Source of the DNA: CAIKZZ01 sp036742455 | Lineage (GTDB): Bacteria > Pseudomonadota > Gammaproteobacteria > Steroidobacterales > Steroidobacteraceae | DNA: 64,000 nt | Direction: 5' to 3' | NCBI GenBank assembly: GCA_036742455.1 | Contig: DAINQU010000001.1 | Span: forward strand, 62,001 to 126,000 | In this document: in pieces, positions 7,605 to 15,820 of the stretch | Position numbering within the stretch: position 1 is the first letter of the stretch | Layout of the letters: each line of letters opens with the position of its first letter | Made by a program: the position numbers and the translations under genes | Notes under the pieces: model-generated | Told to the model about the DNA's origin: nothing | The model's database searches: none | The model's input: only the letters and a program-made list of their open reading frames with translations

Positions 7605-9005
7605 ATGCATCCCCCGTTCGACATTGCCGCTGACCTGGATACGCCGGTATCGGCATTTTTGAAATTGCGCCCCTTTAAGCCGCGCTTCCTGTTGGAAAGC
7701 GTGGAGGGTGGCGAACGCGTCGCGCGCTATTCGTTTATCGGCTTTGGCGACGCGCTGGAAATTCGCCTGGACGAGCAGGGCCTCAAAGTAAGACCGGCTG
7801 GAGGGCGAGTGGAACTCTCGCCGCGTCCGGCCAACGCGGCGGCGCTGTTGGATGCGCTGCGCGCGGCACTCGCCCGCGCGCCGCGTCCGAAGCCGGATAT
7901 CCCAGGGCTTCCACTCGCCGGCGGTTTGGTCGGCGTGTCGGCTTACGACCTCGTCCGTTGGTTCGAACGGGTTCCCGCGCGTTTGCCGGTTGAGCCCGGG
8001 ATGCCGGAGGCGTGTTATCTCGCGCCGTGCTCGTTCCTGATCTTTGATCACGTGACGCGTGGCATCGCCTTGCTGCACGCGGGGTCTGAAGAAGAGCGGC
8101 AGTCGTTGCGTCGCGAAATTATCCGAGCACTGCGCGGTGGCCTGTCCACCGGTCGCCCACCGGCGCGATTGGAACAGCCGAGCGCCAGTCTCAGTCGAGC
8201 CGAGTACATCGCCGGCGTGAAACGGGTGCAGGAGTACATTGCGGCGGGCGACGTGTATCAACTCGTTCTGTCGTCGCAATTTCAAGGCGCCTGCGAGTTG
8301 GACCCGTTCGAGGCGTATCGGGCGTTACGACTCGTCAACCCGTCGCCCTACATGATCTATTGCGAGTTAGGTGATCGCACGCTCGTCGGCTCGTCGCCAG
8401 AAGCCTTGGTTCGTTTGCACGCTGGTGCTGCCGAGTTACGACCCATCGCAGGCACCCGGCGGCGGGGTGTGGATGTGGGCGAGGATCGCGCCATGGAAGC
8501 CGAGCTGCTGGCCGACACGAAAGAGAATGCTGAGCACGTCATGCTCGTGGATCTTGCGCGTAACGATCTCGGTCGCGTGGCGCTCCCGGGCAGCGTGCTC
8601 GTCGAGCCCTATCGCGTGATCGAGCGCTACAGCCATGTGATGCACATCGTGTCGGGCGTCCGCGGCCGTTTAGCGGCCGGGCGCGATGCCTTTGATCTGT
8701 ACGCTGCGACGTTCCCCGCAGGCACCCTCGTGGGTGCCCCCAAAGTGCGGGCGATGGAAATCATCGAGGAGTTAGAGCCGGTGCGTCGAGGACTGTACGG
8801 CGGCACCTACGGCTATTTTGGGCACGGCGGCGACATGGACCAGGCCATCACCATTCGGAGTCTGACCTTCCATGACGGTCAATACCGCTATCAGGCCGGT
8901 GCCGGGGTGGTTGCGGACAGCGTCCCCGAGGCGGAATACGACGAAATTTTGGCGAAGAGCGCGGTCTTGCGCCGCGCGCTTGAAATGGCGAAGGAGGGGC
9001 TGTGA
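7605..9005 (+). CDS. trpE: Anthranilate synthase component I
   Basis: 466 residues, starting at ATG 7605 behind GAGGAG. TrpE converts chorismate to anthranilate, using ammonia from TrpG. The LLES tryptophan-binding motif for feedback inhibition is present near residue 35 (RFLLESVEGG). The chorismate-binding core carries SSPEALV, PIAGTRRRG, HVMLVDLARNDLGRV, TFPAGTLVGAPKVRAMEII and AGAGVVADSVPEAEYDE. Length and motifs are normal. It is first in the seven-gene operon, and its stop overlaps the trpG start as TGATG. Confidence 0.97.
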   Translation: MHPPFDIAADLDTPVSAFLKLRPFKPRFLLESVEGGERVARYSFIGFGDALEIRLDEQGLKVRPAGGRVELSPRPANAAALLDALRAALARAPRPKPDIPGLPLAGGLVGVSAYDLVRWFERVPARLPVEPGMPEACYLAPCSFLIFDHVTRGIALLHAGSEEERQSLRREIIRALRGGLSTGRPPARLEQPSASLSRAEYIAGVKRVQEYIAAGDVYQLVLSSQFQGACELDPFEAYRALRLVNPSPYMIYCELGDRTLVGSSPEALVRLHAGAAELRPIAGTRRRGVDVGEDRAMEAELLADTKENAEHVMLVDLARNDLGRVALPGSVLVEPYRVIERYSHVMHIVSGVRGRLAAGRDAFDLYAATFPAGTLVGAPKVRAMEIIEELEPVRRGLYGGTYGYFGHGGDMDQAITIRSLTFHDGQYRYQAGAGVVADSVPEAEYDEILAKSAVLRRALEMAKEGL

Positions 9006-9598
9006 TGACCACGCCACGGCTACTGCTGATCGATAATTACGACTCATTCACCTACAACCTGGTGCAGGCGTTCCTGGTCATCGGGGCGGAGGTCTTGGTC
9101 CACCGTCACGATGAGATCACGTTGGCCGAAGCGGATGCGCTGGCGCCCACCCATCTGTGTATCTCACCGGGGCCGGGAACACCCTACGATGCCGGCATCT
9201 CCATGGAGATGATCCGTTACTACGCGGGGCGCATGCCCATCTTGGGCGTCTGTTTGGGCCATCAGTCGATTACCGAGGTGTTCGGTGGCAAGGTGGTCCG
9301 CAATAGCCGCCTGATGCACGGTAAAACGTCACCGATCGAGCACGATCAGAGCGGCGTATTTGCAGGCCTGCCGTCCCCCATCGAGGTCGGCCGCTACCAC
9401 TCGCTGGTCGCACTGCCGGCCTCGATGCCGCCGGAACTGATCGTGACGGCGCGGACCGCGGAGGGCGAAATCATGGGCCTGCGCCACCGAGATTTGATGA
9501 TCGAAGGGGTGCAGTTTCATCCCGAAAGCGTCCTGACACCCGATGGGCCGCACATGTTGGCAAACTTTCTCGCCATGCGCGGGGGGCGCCGCGCGTGA
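9005..9598 (+). CDS. trpG: Anthranilate synthase component II (glutamine amidotransferase)
   Basis: 197 residues from ATG 9005. An in-frame GTG three bases upstream is possible, but ATG forms the usual TGATG overlap with trpE. It is a class I glutamine amidotransferase with the nucleophile Cys in GVCLGHQS, the N-terminal LLIDNYDSFTYNL and the catalytic His-Glu in FHPESV. It supplies ammonia to TrpE. It is a separate protein here and not fused to trpD, unlike some gammaproteobacteria. In many genomes this subunit also serves 4-aminobenzoate synthesis. Its stop overlaps the GTG start of trpD by four bases. Confidence 0.96.
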   Translation: MTTPRLLLIDNYDSFTYNLVQAFLVIGAEVLVHRHDEITLAEADALAPTHLCISPGPGTPYDAGISMEMIRYYAGRMPILGVCLGHQSITEVFGGKVVRNSRLMHGKTSPIEHDQSGVFAGLPSPIEVGRYHSLVALPASMPPELIVTARTAEGEIMGLRHRDLMIEGVQFHPESVLTPDGPHMLANFLAMRGGRRA

Positions 9599-10626
9599 TT
9601 GCCCCGTTAAAATCGCTGTTGGAGCGGTTGGTGTCGGGCGATGGCCTGACCGAAACGGAAGCGTTTGACCTGATGGTCACGCTGACCGATTCCGCTTTGC
9701 CGCCGGCGCAAGCCGGGGGGCTGTTGACGGCGTTGCGTGCGAAGGGCGTAACCGCCGATGAAGTGCGTGGTTTCGCACGTGGCATGCGCTCACTCGCGCA
9801 CCGACCTTCTTTGCCGGAGGTCGGGCCCACGATCGACCTCGTTGGAACCGGTGGCGATGGCTCGCACACGTTCAACCTGTCGACCGGGGCCGCGTTGTTG
9901 GCCGTTGCTGCTGGGGCTCGGGTCGTCAAACACGGCAACCGATCGGTCTCCAGTCGATCGGGCAGCGCGGATCTGTTGGAGGCGCTCGGCTTGCCGATAC
10001 CCTTAACCGAAACCGCTGCCGCGGAGTGTTTATCGGCCACCGGGTTTACGTTTTTATTTGCGCCGCATTACCACCCGGCGATGAAAGCGATTGCGCCGGT
10101 CCGCGCCGCGCTGGGTATACGCACGGTGTTCAACCTGCTCGGTCCGTTGACCAATCCGGCGGAACCGCCATTTCATGTCATCGGCGCATACAGTCTCGAT
10201 GCCGCGAAACTCATGGCCGACACGCTGGCGGGCTTGCCGATCGGGCGCGCGTTCGTTGTGCACGGGGAGCCGGGGTGGGATGAGCCCACGCCGGTGGGGC
10301 CGTTCGTCCTACACGATGTGCGCCCCGGGCACGTCGTGACCTCGACCCGATCGGCTGCCGATTACGGATTACCGTCCTGCACGCCGGACGCATTGCGGGG
10401 CGGAGACGGCGTGCACAACGCGGCGGCGCTTAAAGCGGTGTTCGACGGCCGTGACCGTGGTCCGCATCGCGATGCGTTGGTCATGAGCGCCGCGCTCGCA
10501 TTGGAAGTGATGGGACGCGTCGACGGTCCGCAAGCGGGCGCGAGACAGGTCGAGGCGGTCATCGACTCCGGGGCGGCTGCAGACCTGCTGCATCGACTCG
10601 CAACCTTTGGAGCCACGGTGTCATGA
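9595..10626 (+). CDS. trpD: Anthranilate phosphoribosyltransferase
   Basis: 343 residues, starting at GTG 9595, which overlaps the trpG stop (GTGA). TrpD joins anthranilate to PRPP. The PRPP loop DLVGTGGDGSHTFNLST is intact (residues ~80-97). KHGNRSVSSRSGSADLLEALG and FLFAPHYHPAMKAIAPVRAALGIRTVFNLLGPLTNP are the anthranilate-binding and domain-closure segments. Length is standard and the gene is coupled to trpC by an ATGA overlap. Confidence 0.96.
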   Translation: MIAPLKSLLERLVSGDGLTETEAFDLMVTLTDSALPPAQAGGLLTALRAKGVTADEVRGFARGMRSLAHRPSLPEVGPTIDLVGTGGDGSHTFNLSTGAALLAVAAGARVVKHGNRSVSSRSGSADLLEALGLPIPLTETAAAECLSATGFTFLFAPHYHPAMKAIAPVRAALGIRTVFNLLGPLTNPAEPPFHVIGAYSLDAAKLMADTLAGLPIGRAFVVHGEPGWDEPTPVGPFVLHDVRPGHVVTSTRSAADYGLPSCTPDALRGGDGVHNAAALKAVFDGRDRGPHRDALVMSAALALEVMGRVDGPQAGARQVEAVIDSGAAADLLHRLATFGATVS

Positions 10627-11462
10627 GCGCTCCCGGCGATTTTCTGGCCCGCATGGCCGCTTCGTCGCGCGCCCGAGTGGAGGCCGCGCGCGCCCGTGTC
10701 GGCAGTGATGAACTGGCGGCTCGTGTGGCCGAGCTACCGCCGCCGCCGCCGCTGCGTCTGGAGGGCCGTTTCGACCTTATTGCTGAACTCAAATTGCGCT
10801 CGCCGGCCATGGGAGTGTTGTCGTCGTCAGCGGCGGATTTGGAAGCCCGCGTCTCTTCTTATGCGGCGGCCGGCGCGGCCACGGTCTCGGTACTCACGGA
10901 GCCCGACCGATTTGACGGGAATTTAGACCACCTGGAACGCGCATCGAAAGCGCTCGCGCCGCTGGGTATCCCGACGATGCGCAAAGATTTCCTCGTGGAT
11001 CCTTACCAACTCCTGGAAGCCCGCATGGCAGGCGCTGGCGGCGCGTTGCTGATCGTACGGATGCTCGATGACGAGACCCTGACGCTCATGGCGCGACGGG
11101 CCGCCGAGCTCGGCCTCTTTCTGCTGCTCGAAACCTTCGACGCCGCGGAGGTCGCGATTGCCGAGCGCATCGCCACCGAATGGCGTGGGCGTGCGAGTGA
11201 CTGTCTGATCGGGGTCAACAGCCGTGATTTGACGACGCTGCAGGTGGTGCCTGAGCGCCTATTCGAGCTTGCGGATCGTCTCCCGGCGGCATTTCCGCGC
11301 GTGGCGGAAAGCGGTCTCGTCGATGAGAACGATGCCGCACGACTCGCCGCGGCCGGGTACACGATGGCCCTGGTGGGGACAGCCTTGATGGCGAGTCCCG
11401 ATCCCGTCGCGCTCGGTCGTCGGATGATTGCAAGCGGTCGGGCGGAGCGTCCTTTCGGATGA
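10623..11462 (+). CDS. trpC: Indole-3-glycerol-phosphate synthase
   Basis: 279 residues, a monofunctional TIM barrel separate from TrpF. Catalytic residues are recognisable: Glu and Lys in IAELKLRSP, Lys in MRKDFLVDPYQ, Glu in LLLETFDAAEV, Asn in IGVNSRDLTTL and Glu in AESGL. Some flanking positions differ from the common form: LRSPAMG where KKASPSKG is usual, MRKDF for LRKDF, and GVNSRDL for GINNRNL. It is therefore a somewhat divergent but apparently complete enzyme. ATGA overlaps link it to trpD and trpF. Confidence 0.95.
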   Translation: MSAPGDFLARMAASSRARVEAARARVGSDELAARVAELPPPPPLRLEGRFDLIAELKLRSPAMGVLSSSAADLEARVSSYAAAGAATVSVLTEPDRFDGNLDHLERASKALAPLGIPTMRKDFLVDPYQLLEARMAGAGGALLIVRMLDDETLTLMARRAAELGLFLLLETFDAAEVAIAERIATEWRGRASDCLIGVNSRDLTTLQVVPERLFELADRLPAAFPRVAESGLVDENDAARLAAAGYTMALVGTALMASPDPVALGRRMIASGRAERPFG

Positions 11463-12064
11463 GCGTCTGGATCAAGATCTGCGGTCTACGCACCGCTGAC
11501 GCGGTCGACGCGGCCGTGTCGGCGGGTGCGGATGCCATTGGTTTTGTCTTCCATCCGGCATCGCCGCGACACGTGTCGCCCGTTCTGGCGGCGCAACTGA
11601 CCGCGGGACTGCCGGCGCGCATCGAGCGGGTCGCTGTGACACGGCACCCATCGGCTGCGTTGCTGGCTGCAGTGTTCGCCGACTTTCGGCCGGATGTGTG
11701 GCAAACCGATGCTAGCGATCTGGATGATGTGACCGCACCTCCGGGTGTGCGACTCTTGCCGGTGTTGCGGACCGGCGTGCCGCTGCCGTTGACGTTGCCG
11801 CCGCGTTGTCTGTACGAAGGTGCGCAGAGTGGCCAAGGCCACCGCGCGGATTGGCACGAAGCCGCGCAGGTTGCGGCTCGCACGCAGATGATATTGGCCG
11901 GTGGCTTGGACCCGGTGTCGGTCGCTGACGCGATACGCCAGGTGCGTCCCTTTGGGGTTGACGTGTCCAGTGGCGTCGAGTCGGAACCGGGGCAGAAAGA
12001 CGCTACCAAAATACGCGCATTCATCGCGGCAGCCCGAGCGGCCGCGAGGGTGCAGACAGACTGA
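11459..12064 (+). CDS. trpF: Phosphoribosylanthranilate isomerase
   Basis: 201 residues. It begins with KICGLRTADAVDAAVSAGADAIGFVF, where the Cys is the catalytic base, and contains SPRHVSP for phosphate binding. Near the C-terminus are LAGGLDPVSVADAI and GVDVSSGVESEPGQKDATKI, with the catalytic Asp and phosphate loop. The usual VQLHG strand is replaced by VWQTDASD, a divergent version. A 14-base gap with GGAG separates it from trpB. Confidence 0.95.
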   Translation: MSVWIKICGLRTADAVDAAVSAGADAIGFVFHPASPRHVSPVLAAQLTAGLPARIERVAVTRHPSAALLAAVFADFRPDVWQTDASDLDDVTAPPGVRLLPVLRTGVPLPLTLPPRCLYEGAQSGQGHRADWHEAAQVAARTQMILAGGLDPVSVADAIRQVRPFGVDVSSGVESEPGQKDATKIRAFIAAARAAARVQTD

Positions 12065-12078
12065 CGGACGGGAGTGAG

Positions 12079-13326
12079 ATGATGCAGAGGTTATTCGAAG
12101 TCGGTGAGGCGAGCGCGCTTCTAAAGCGCGAAATTGCCGGTGAGTTCCCCGATGCTCGCGGTCGGTTTGGCCCGTACGGCGGACGCTACGTCCCTGAAAC
12201 GCTGGTCCCCGCACTGGATCGGCTGGAGGCGGGGGTACATCGCTGGTTGGATGATCCCGCGTTCGTGGCCGAACTGGATGCCCAACTGTCGGATTGGGTC
12301 GGACGCCCGACGGCGTTGTCGTATGCCCCCACGCTCTCCGCGCGTTGGGGCGCGAAGGTCTATCTAAAGCGCGAAGATCTCGCGCACACCGGCGCGCACA
12401 AAATCAATAACGCGATCGGCCAGGCCTTGCTGGCGAAGCGTCTGGGCGCGAAGCGCATCGTCGCCGAGACCGGCGCGGGGCAGCACGGGGTTGCCAGCGC
12501 TGCCGCCTGTGCGCGGCTCGGGTTACCTTGCACCGTCTACATGGGCGCGATTGACTGCGAGCGGCAGGCGCCGAACGTGGGACGCATGAAGTTGTTGGGC
12601 GCCACGGTCGTGCCGGTAACGGGCGGAGACCAAACGTTGCGTGCGGCAATTGATGAAGCGCTGCGCGACTGGGTCGCCGATCCCAATGGGACGTACTACC
12701 TCCTCGGCTCTGCCGTCGGCCCACATCCCTACCCACTCTTGGTGCGCCGTCTGCAGTCCGTGATCGGTCGTGAGGCGCGAGCGCAAATGATCCGGCAAAC
12801 CGGTGCGTTGCCAGATGCCGTTTTCGCCTGCGTGGGAGGAGGATCGAACTCGATCGGCATGTTCCACCCCTTCGTGGGTGACGCATCCGTGCGCCTCATT
12901 GGCCTTGAAGCCGGAGGACGTGGGCCGGCATTGGGGGACAACTCCGCGACGCTCACCATGGGGCGCCCCGGCGTGCTGCAGGGCTGCTACTCCATGCTGT
13001 TGCAGGATGCGGATGGCCAGATTCAGGAGACTCACTCCGTATCCGCAGGGCTCGACTATCCGGGCGTAGGGCCGGAGCACTCGCTGCTGATGAGCACCGG
13101 GCGCGTCCAGTACGAATATGTGACGGATGACGAAGCGCTGGAGTCGTTAGCCGAGTGTTGCGCCGCCGAAGGCATCATTCCGGCCATTGAGACGGCGCAT
13201 GCCTTCACCGGTGCGCGTAAATGGACGGCAAAAAATCCAGGCAGCACCATCGTGATCTGCCTGTCCGGCCGGGGCGATAAAGACATGCCGACATTGCAGC
13301 GAACGCTGCTGCAGGGGAAATTGTGA
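12079..13326 (+). CDS. trpB: Tryptophan synthase beta chain
   Basis: 415 residues from ATG 12079 behind GGAG; a second ATG follows directly. It condenses indole and serine using pyridoxal phosphate. The PLP lysine is in REDLAHTGAHKINNAIGQ, the phosphate-binding glycine loop in CVGGGSNSIGMF, and AETGAGQHGVASAAACA is the active-site loop. C-terminal IVICLSGRGDKD is intact. The N-terminal DARGRFGPYGGRYVPETL is typical. It works as an alpha2-beta2 complex with the next gene product. Confidence 0.97.
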   Translation: MMQRLFEVGEASALLKREIAGEFPDARGRFGPYGGRYVPETLVPALDRLEAGVHRWLDDPAFVAELDAQLSDWVGRPTALSYAPTLSARWGAKVYLKREDLAHTGAHKINNAIGQALLAKRLGAKRIVAETGAGQHGVASAAACARLGLPCTVYMGAIDCERQAPNVGRMKLLGATVVPVTGGDQTLRAAIDEALRDWVADPNGTYYLLGSAVGPHPYPLLVRRLQSVIGREARAQMIRQTGALPDAVFACVGGGSNSIGMFHPFVGDASVRLIGLEAGGRGPALGDNSATLTMGRPGVLQGCYSMLLQDADGQIQETHSVSAGLDYPGVGPEHSLLMSTGRVQYEYVTDDEALESLAECCAAEGIIPAIETAHAFTGARKWTAKNPGSTIVICLSGRGDKDMPTLQRTLLQGKL

Positions 13327-14120
13327 TGACGACGACTGACGCCATGGCCCGACCCGGCCACGAAACGATTGGTGATGCAATCCGCGCTGCGAATGCACGA
13401 GGCGAGCCCGCTATCGTCGGATTTATGACGGCCGGTTTCCCCGACAAGGCCACCTTTCTGCGGGAGCTTGTGCGAGTGGCTGCCGCCGCTGACGTGGTCG
13501 AAATCGGCGTGCCGTTTACCGATCCCATGGCGGATGGCATGACGATCCAACGGGCGAGCCATCAAGCGCTGCAAGGCGGTGTGTCGCTGGCATGGATTTT
13601 GGACTCGCTGAGAACGCTGCCCGCGCGACCCAAGGCGCCGTTGCTGCTGATGAGTTATCTCAATCCGCTGCTCGCCTACGGCCTCGACCGATTGCCTGCT
13701 GCCGCGAGAGCCGCCGGTGTGTCGGGCTTCATCGTTCCAGACTTGCCCTACGAGGAATGCGCGGATCTACGCGCGGCCTTGGAGTCCGAGGGCGTCGGGT
13801 TGGTGCAGATGGTAACGCCGGTGACGCCACCCGACCGACTTGCCATGCTCTGCCGTGAGGCCAGGGGCTTTATTTACGCGGTGACGATGACGGGTACAAC
13901 CGGCAAGACAGCCGCCGTGCCGACGGACGTTACCGATTATTTGACCCAGGTGCGTGCGTTGGCGCCGATCCCTGTCTGTGCTGGCTTTGGCATTCGCTCG
14001 GCGGAGCAGGTGCGATTGCTCACGCCGGTGGTGGAAGGCGTGGTGGTTGGATCCGCCCTCGTTGAGGTTTTGGACCGAGGTGACGATCCGGTGGCGTTCA
14101 TCAACGCGTTGCGCGCGTAA
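13326..14120 (+). CDS. trpA: Tryptophan synthase alpha chain
   Basis: 264 residues from ATG 13326; an in-frame GTG at 13323 is the alternative. The stop of trpB and this ATG overlap as TGATG. Catalytic Glu and Asp are in VVEIGVPFTDPMADGMTIQRAS and VPDLPYEE. GTTGKTAAVPTDVTDYL is the flexible loop 6, and GFGIRSAEQ and VVVGSALVE form the phosphate site. It is the last gene of the operon, with the stop codon inside a perfect hairpin. Confidence 0.96.
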   Translation: MTTTDAMARPGHETIGDAIRAANARGEPAIVGFMTAGFPDKATFLRELVRVAAAADVVEIGVPFTDPMADGMTIQRASHQALQGGVSLAWILDSLRTLPARPKAPLLLMSYLNPLLAYGLDRLPAAARAAGVSGFIVPDLPYEECADLRAALESEGVGLVQMVTPVTPPDRLAMLCREARGFIYAVTMTGTTGKTAAVPTDVTDYLTQVRALAPIPVCAGFGIRSAEQVRLLTPVVEGVVVGSALVEVLDRGDDPVAFINALRA

Positions 14121-14130
14121 GCGCGCAACG
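14107..14130. terminator. Perfect hairpin at the trpA / response regulator junction
   Basis: CGTTGCGCGC at 14107-14116 and GCGCGCAACG at 14121-14130 form a ten-base-pair stem closed by the loop GTAA, which contains the trpA stop codon. It sits between two convergent genes that end 12 bases apart and could act in both directions. There is no T run on either side, so factor-independent termination is uncertain. Confidence 0.55.
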
Positions 14131-14132
14131 TC

Positions 14133-14867
14133 TCAGGTCAACTTGTTCTTTAGCAGCGCGTCTTCCGTTAAGAGGCCGCTGCTGAGCGCGAAGCGAGTCA
14201 CGTCGGCCACGTTGTGCAAGCCCAATTTGCGCATCAAATTGGCGCGATGCTTCTCGACGGTTTTGATGCTGCGATTGATGGTCAGCGCAATACGCTTGTT
14301 CGACTGACCATTGGCGATCATCACCAAAATCTCCCGCTCGCGCCCGGTGACCACCGGCGTAGCGGTCGTCGGTGCGGGTTCGTTGCCATGCCCCAGATAA
14401 CTGCGCACGACCCGTGCGGACGAGCGTGCACAAAGATGGATCTGGTTGGCGAGGACGGAGCGCAGTCCGTGGACCAGCTCCGATCGAGACGCGTCTTTCA
14501 CGATATAGCCATCGGCACCGGCCGCGAGTGCTGCGCGGATGTGTTCTTCCGTGTTGTGCACGGTCAGCACCGCAATGCGTGCCCATGGGCAGTGTCGACG
14601 TAATTCCACAATGCCCTGCACGCCGGCGGCGCCCGGCATCGACAGATCCGTAATGATGAGATCCGGACGTAGATCGGGTGCCTTACTGATGGCTTCCGCG
14701 ACAGAGCCCGCATGACCGACGACGTCGAAATCCGCTTCCAGTGCTAAGAGTGCGGTGATGCCTTCACGCAAAATAGCGTGGTCATCCACGAGAAATACGC
14801 GGCGTGGGATAACGCCCGCAGGACTCGATTCGGTCGGCGGATTTACCGCTCGAAATTCAGCAGCCAT
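14133..14867 (-). CDS. NarL/FixJ-family response regulator
   Basis: 244 residues. The receiver domain (residues ~22-140) has the acidic pair DD at 28-29, the phospho-acceptor Asp at 74 (LIITDLSMPG) and the conserved Lys in GYIVKDASRSEL. The C-terminal LuxR-type helix-turn-helix reads VVTGREREILVMIANGQSNKR and IKTVEKHRANLMRKLGL. It is a DNA-binding activator or repressor controlled by phosphorylation. The only histidine kinase in the window, at 15821-17632, is of the NarX type that pairs with such regulators, and is the likely partner although a transglycosylase gene lies between them and the strands differ. Confidence 0.92.
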   Translation of the reverse strand: MAAEFRAVNPPTESSPAGVIPRRVFLVDDHAILREGITALLALEADFDVVGHAGSVAEAISKAPDLRPDLIITDLSMPGAAGVQGIVELRRHCPWARIAVLTVHNTEEHIRAALAAGADGYIVKDASRSELVHGLRSVLANQIHLCARSSARVVRSYLGHGNEPAPTTATPVVTGREREILVMIANGQSNKRIALTINRSIKTVEKHRANLMRKLGLHNVADVTRFALSSGLLTEDALLKNKLT

Positions 14868-14948
14868 AACATAACCTCACGTCGCGCGGGTCACTCGGTA
14901 GCACCCAAAATACGGTGTTACCCGACCCACACGTAAAGTGTAGTAGTG

Positions 14949-14965
14949 CTGAACCTACTGTTCAG
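14949..14965. promoter_or_regulatory. Inverted repeat in the divergent intergenic region
   Basis: CTGAAC-CTACT-GTTCAG is a perfect six-base inverted repeat at 14949-14965, in the 258-base gap (14868-15125) between the divergent response regulator and transglycosylase genes. It may be an operator for either gene. Nothing else clear was found in this gap, and no confident promoter could be assigned. Confidence 0.4.
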
Positions 14966-15125
14966 GCGATTGAACATAAACAGACTCTACGTATCCGAAA
15001 TTGAGATGCGGGTAACGTTTTCCGCAGGAATCAGTGCAGACAGGAACCAAGTCGGCGCAGAATAAAACCTGAGATTCCGCACGAATCGTCCAGTACGCAC
15101 TGTTGTTAATGAGAATCAGATTCAT

Positions 15126-15743
15126 ATGACCGCTTCTTTTTTATCCGTCACGATGCGATGCGCAGCGTTGCTGTGCCTTTGCGTTGCCGGCGTTGCGAGA
15201 GCGGATATATACAGCTTCGTCGATGACGATGGCGTGACTCATTACACGAACGTGCCCGACGACACGCGGTTCGTGCTGTTTCAAAAGACCGGCGATGATC
15301 GCGTGGCTATGTCGGTCGAAAGAGCGGGGAGCTGGAAGGAGCGCGCGCACGCGTTCTCGTCCATGATTGATCTCACCGCTCAACGCACTGCCGTTCAACC
15401 CGCGCTGTTAAGAGCCGTGATTGCTGCCGAATCTGCGTTCGATCCGAACGCGGTTTCGCGCGCCGGCGCGCAGGGCCTGATGCAATTGCACCCCGATACG
15501 GCGAAGCGCTACGGAGTGTCGAATCCGTTCGACCCCGCCGCGAACGTTGATGGCGGGGCTCGCTACCTTCACGATCTGCTGCGCCGTTTCGATAACAATT
15601 TAGAGTTGGCGCTGGCGGCGTATAACGCGGGCGAAGCCGCGGTGGAACGCCACGGGCGCCACATTCCGCCGTACGCTGAAACGCAAGCGTACGTTCCCAC
15701 GGTACTCCGGCTCTATCGGCGGTTTCTCACGCAGAGCGGCTGA
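15126..15743 (+). CDS. Secreted lytic transglycosylase (DUF4124 + SLT domain)
   Basis: 205 residues with an N-terminal signal peptide (MRCAALLCLCVAGVARA). A short DUF4124-like segment (DIYSFVDDDGVTHYTNVPDD) follows, then a soluble lytic transglycosylase domain from ~residue 85. The catalytic Glu is in AVIAAESAFDPNAVSRAGAQ, with GLMQLHPDTAKRYGV and ALAAYNAGEAAV as family motifs. It cleaves peptidoglycan glycan strands in the periplasm. Such enzymes often open the wall for envelope-spanning machines. Here it is followed, after a kinase gene, by a type II secretion cluster, but no direct link is shown. Confidence 0.9.
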   Translation: MTASFLSVTMRCAALLCLCVAGVARADIYSFVDDDGVTHYTNVPDDTRFVLFQKTGDDRVAMSVERAGSWKERAHAFSSMIDLTAQRTAVQPALLRAVIAAESAFDPNAVSRAGAQGLMQLHPDTAKRYGVSNPFDPAANVDGGARYLHDLLRRFDNNLELALAAYNAGEAAVERHGRHIPPYAETQAYVPTVLRLYRRFLTQSG

Positions 15744-15746
15744 TCG

Positions 15747-15772
15747 AGGGTAAACCCTACCTCATAAGTAGG
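15747..15772. promoter_or_regulatory. Candidate operator before the histidine kinase gene
   Basis: AGGGTAAACCC at 15747-15757 is followed by the inverted repeat CCTAC-N7-GTAGG at 15756-15772 in the 65-77 bases before the kinase gene. The same eleven bases occur at 27861-27871 upstream of the Sco/multicopper operon. The hyphenated palindrome is of a size bound by NarL-type dimers. The assignment is inference. Confidence 0.4.
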
Positions 15773-15820
15773 CATCCCGACACCCGTAACGCGGGAACCG
15801 ACGCATGGTTGGCCCGTCAA

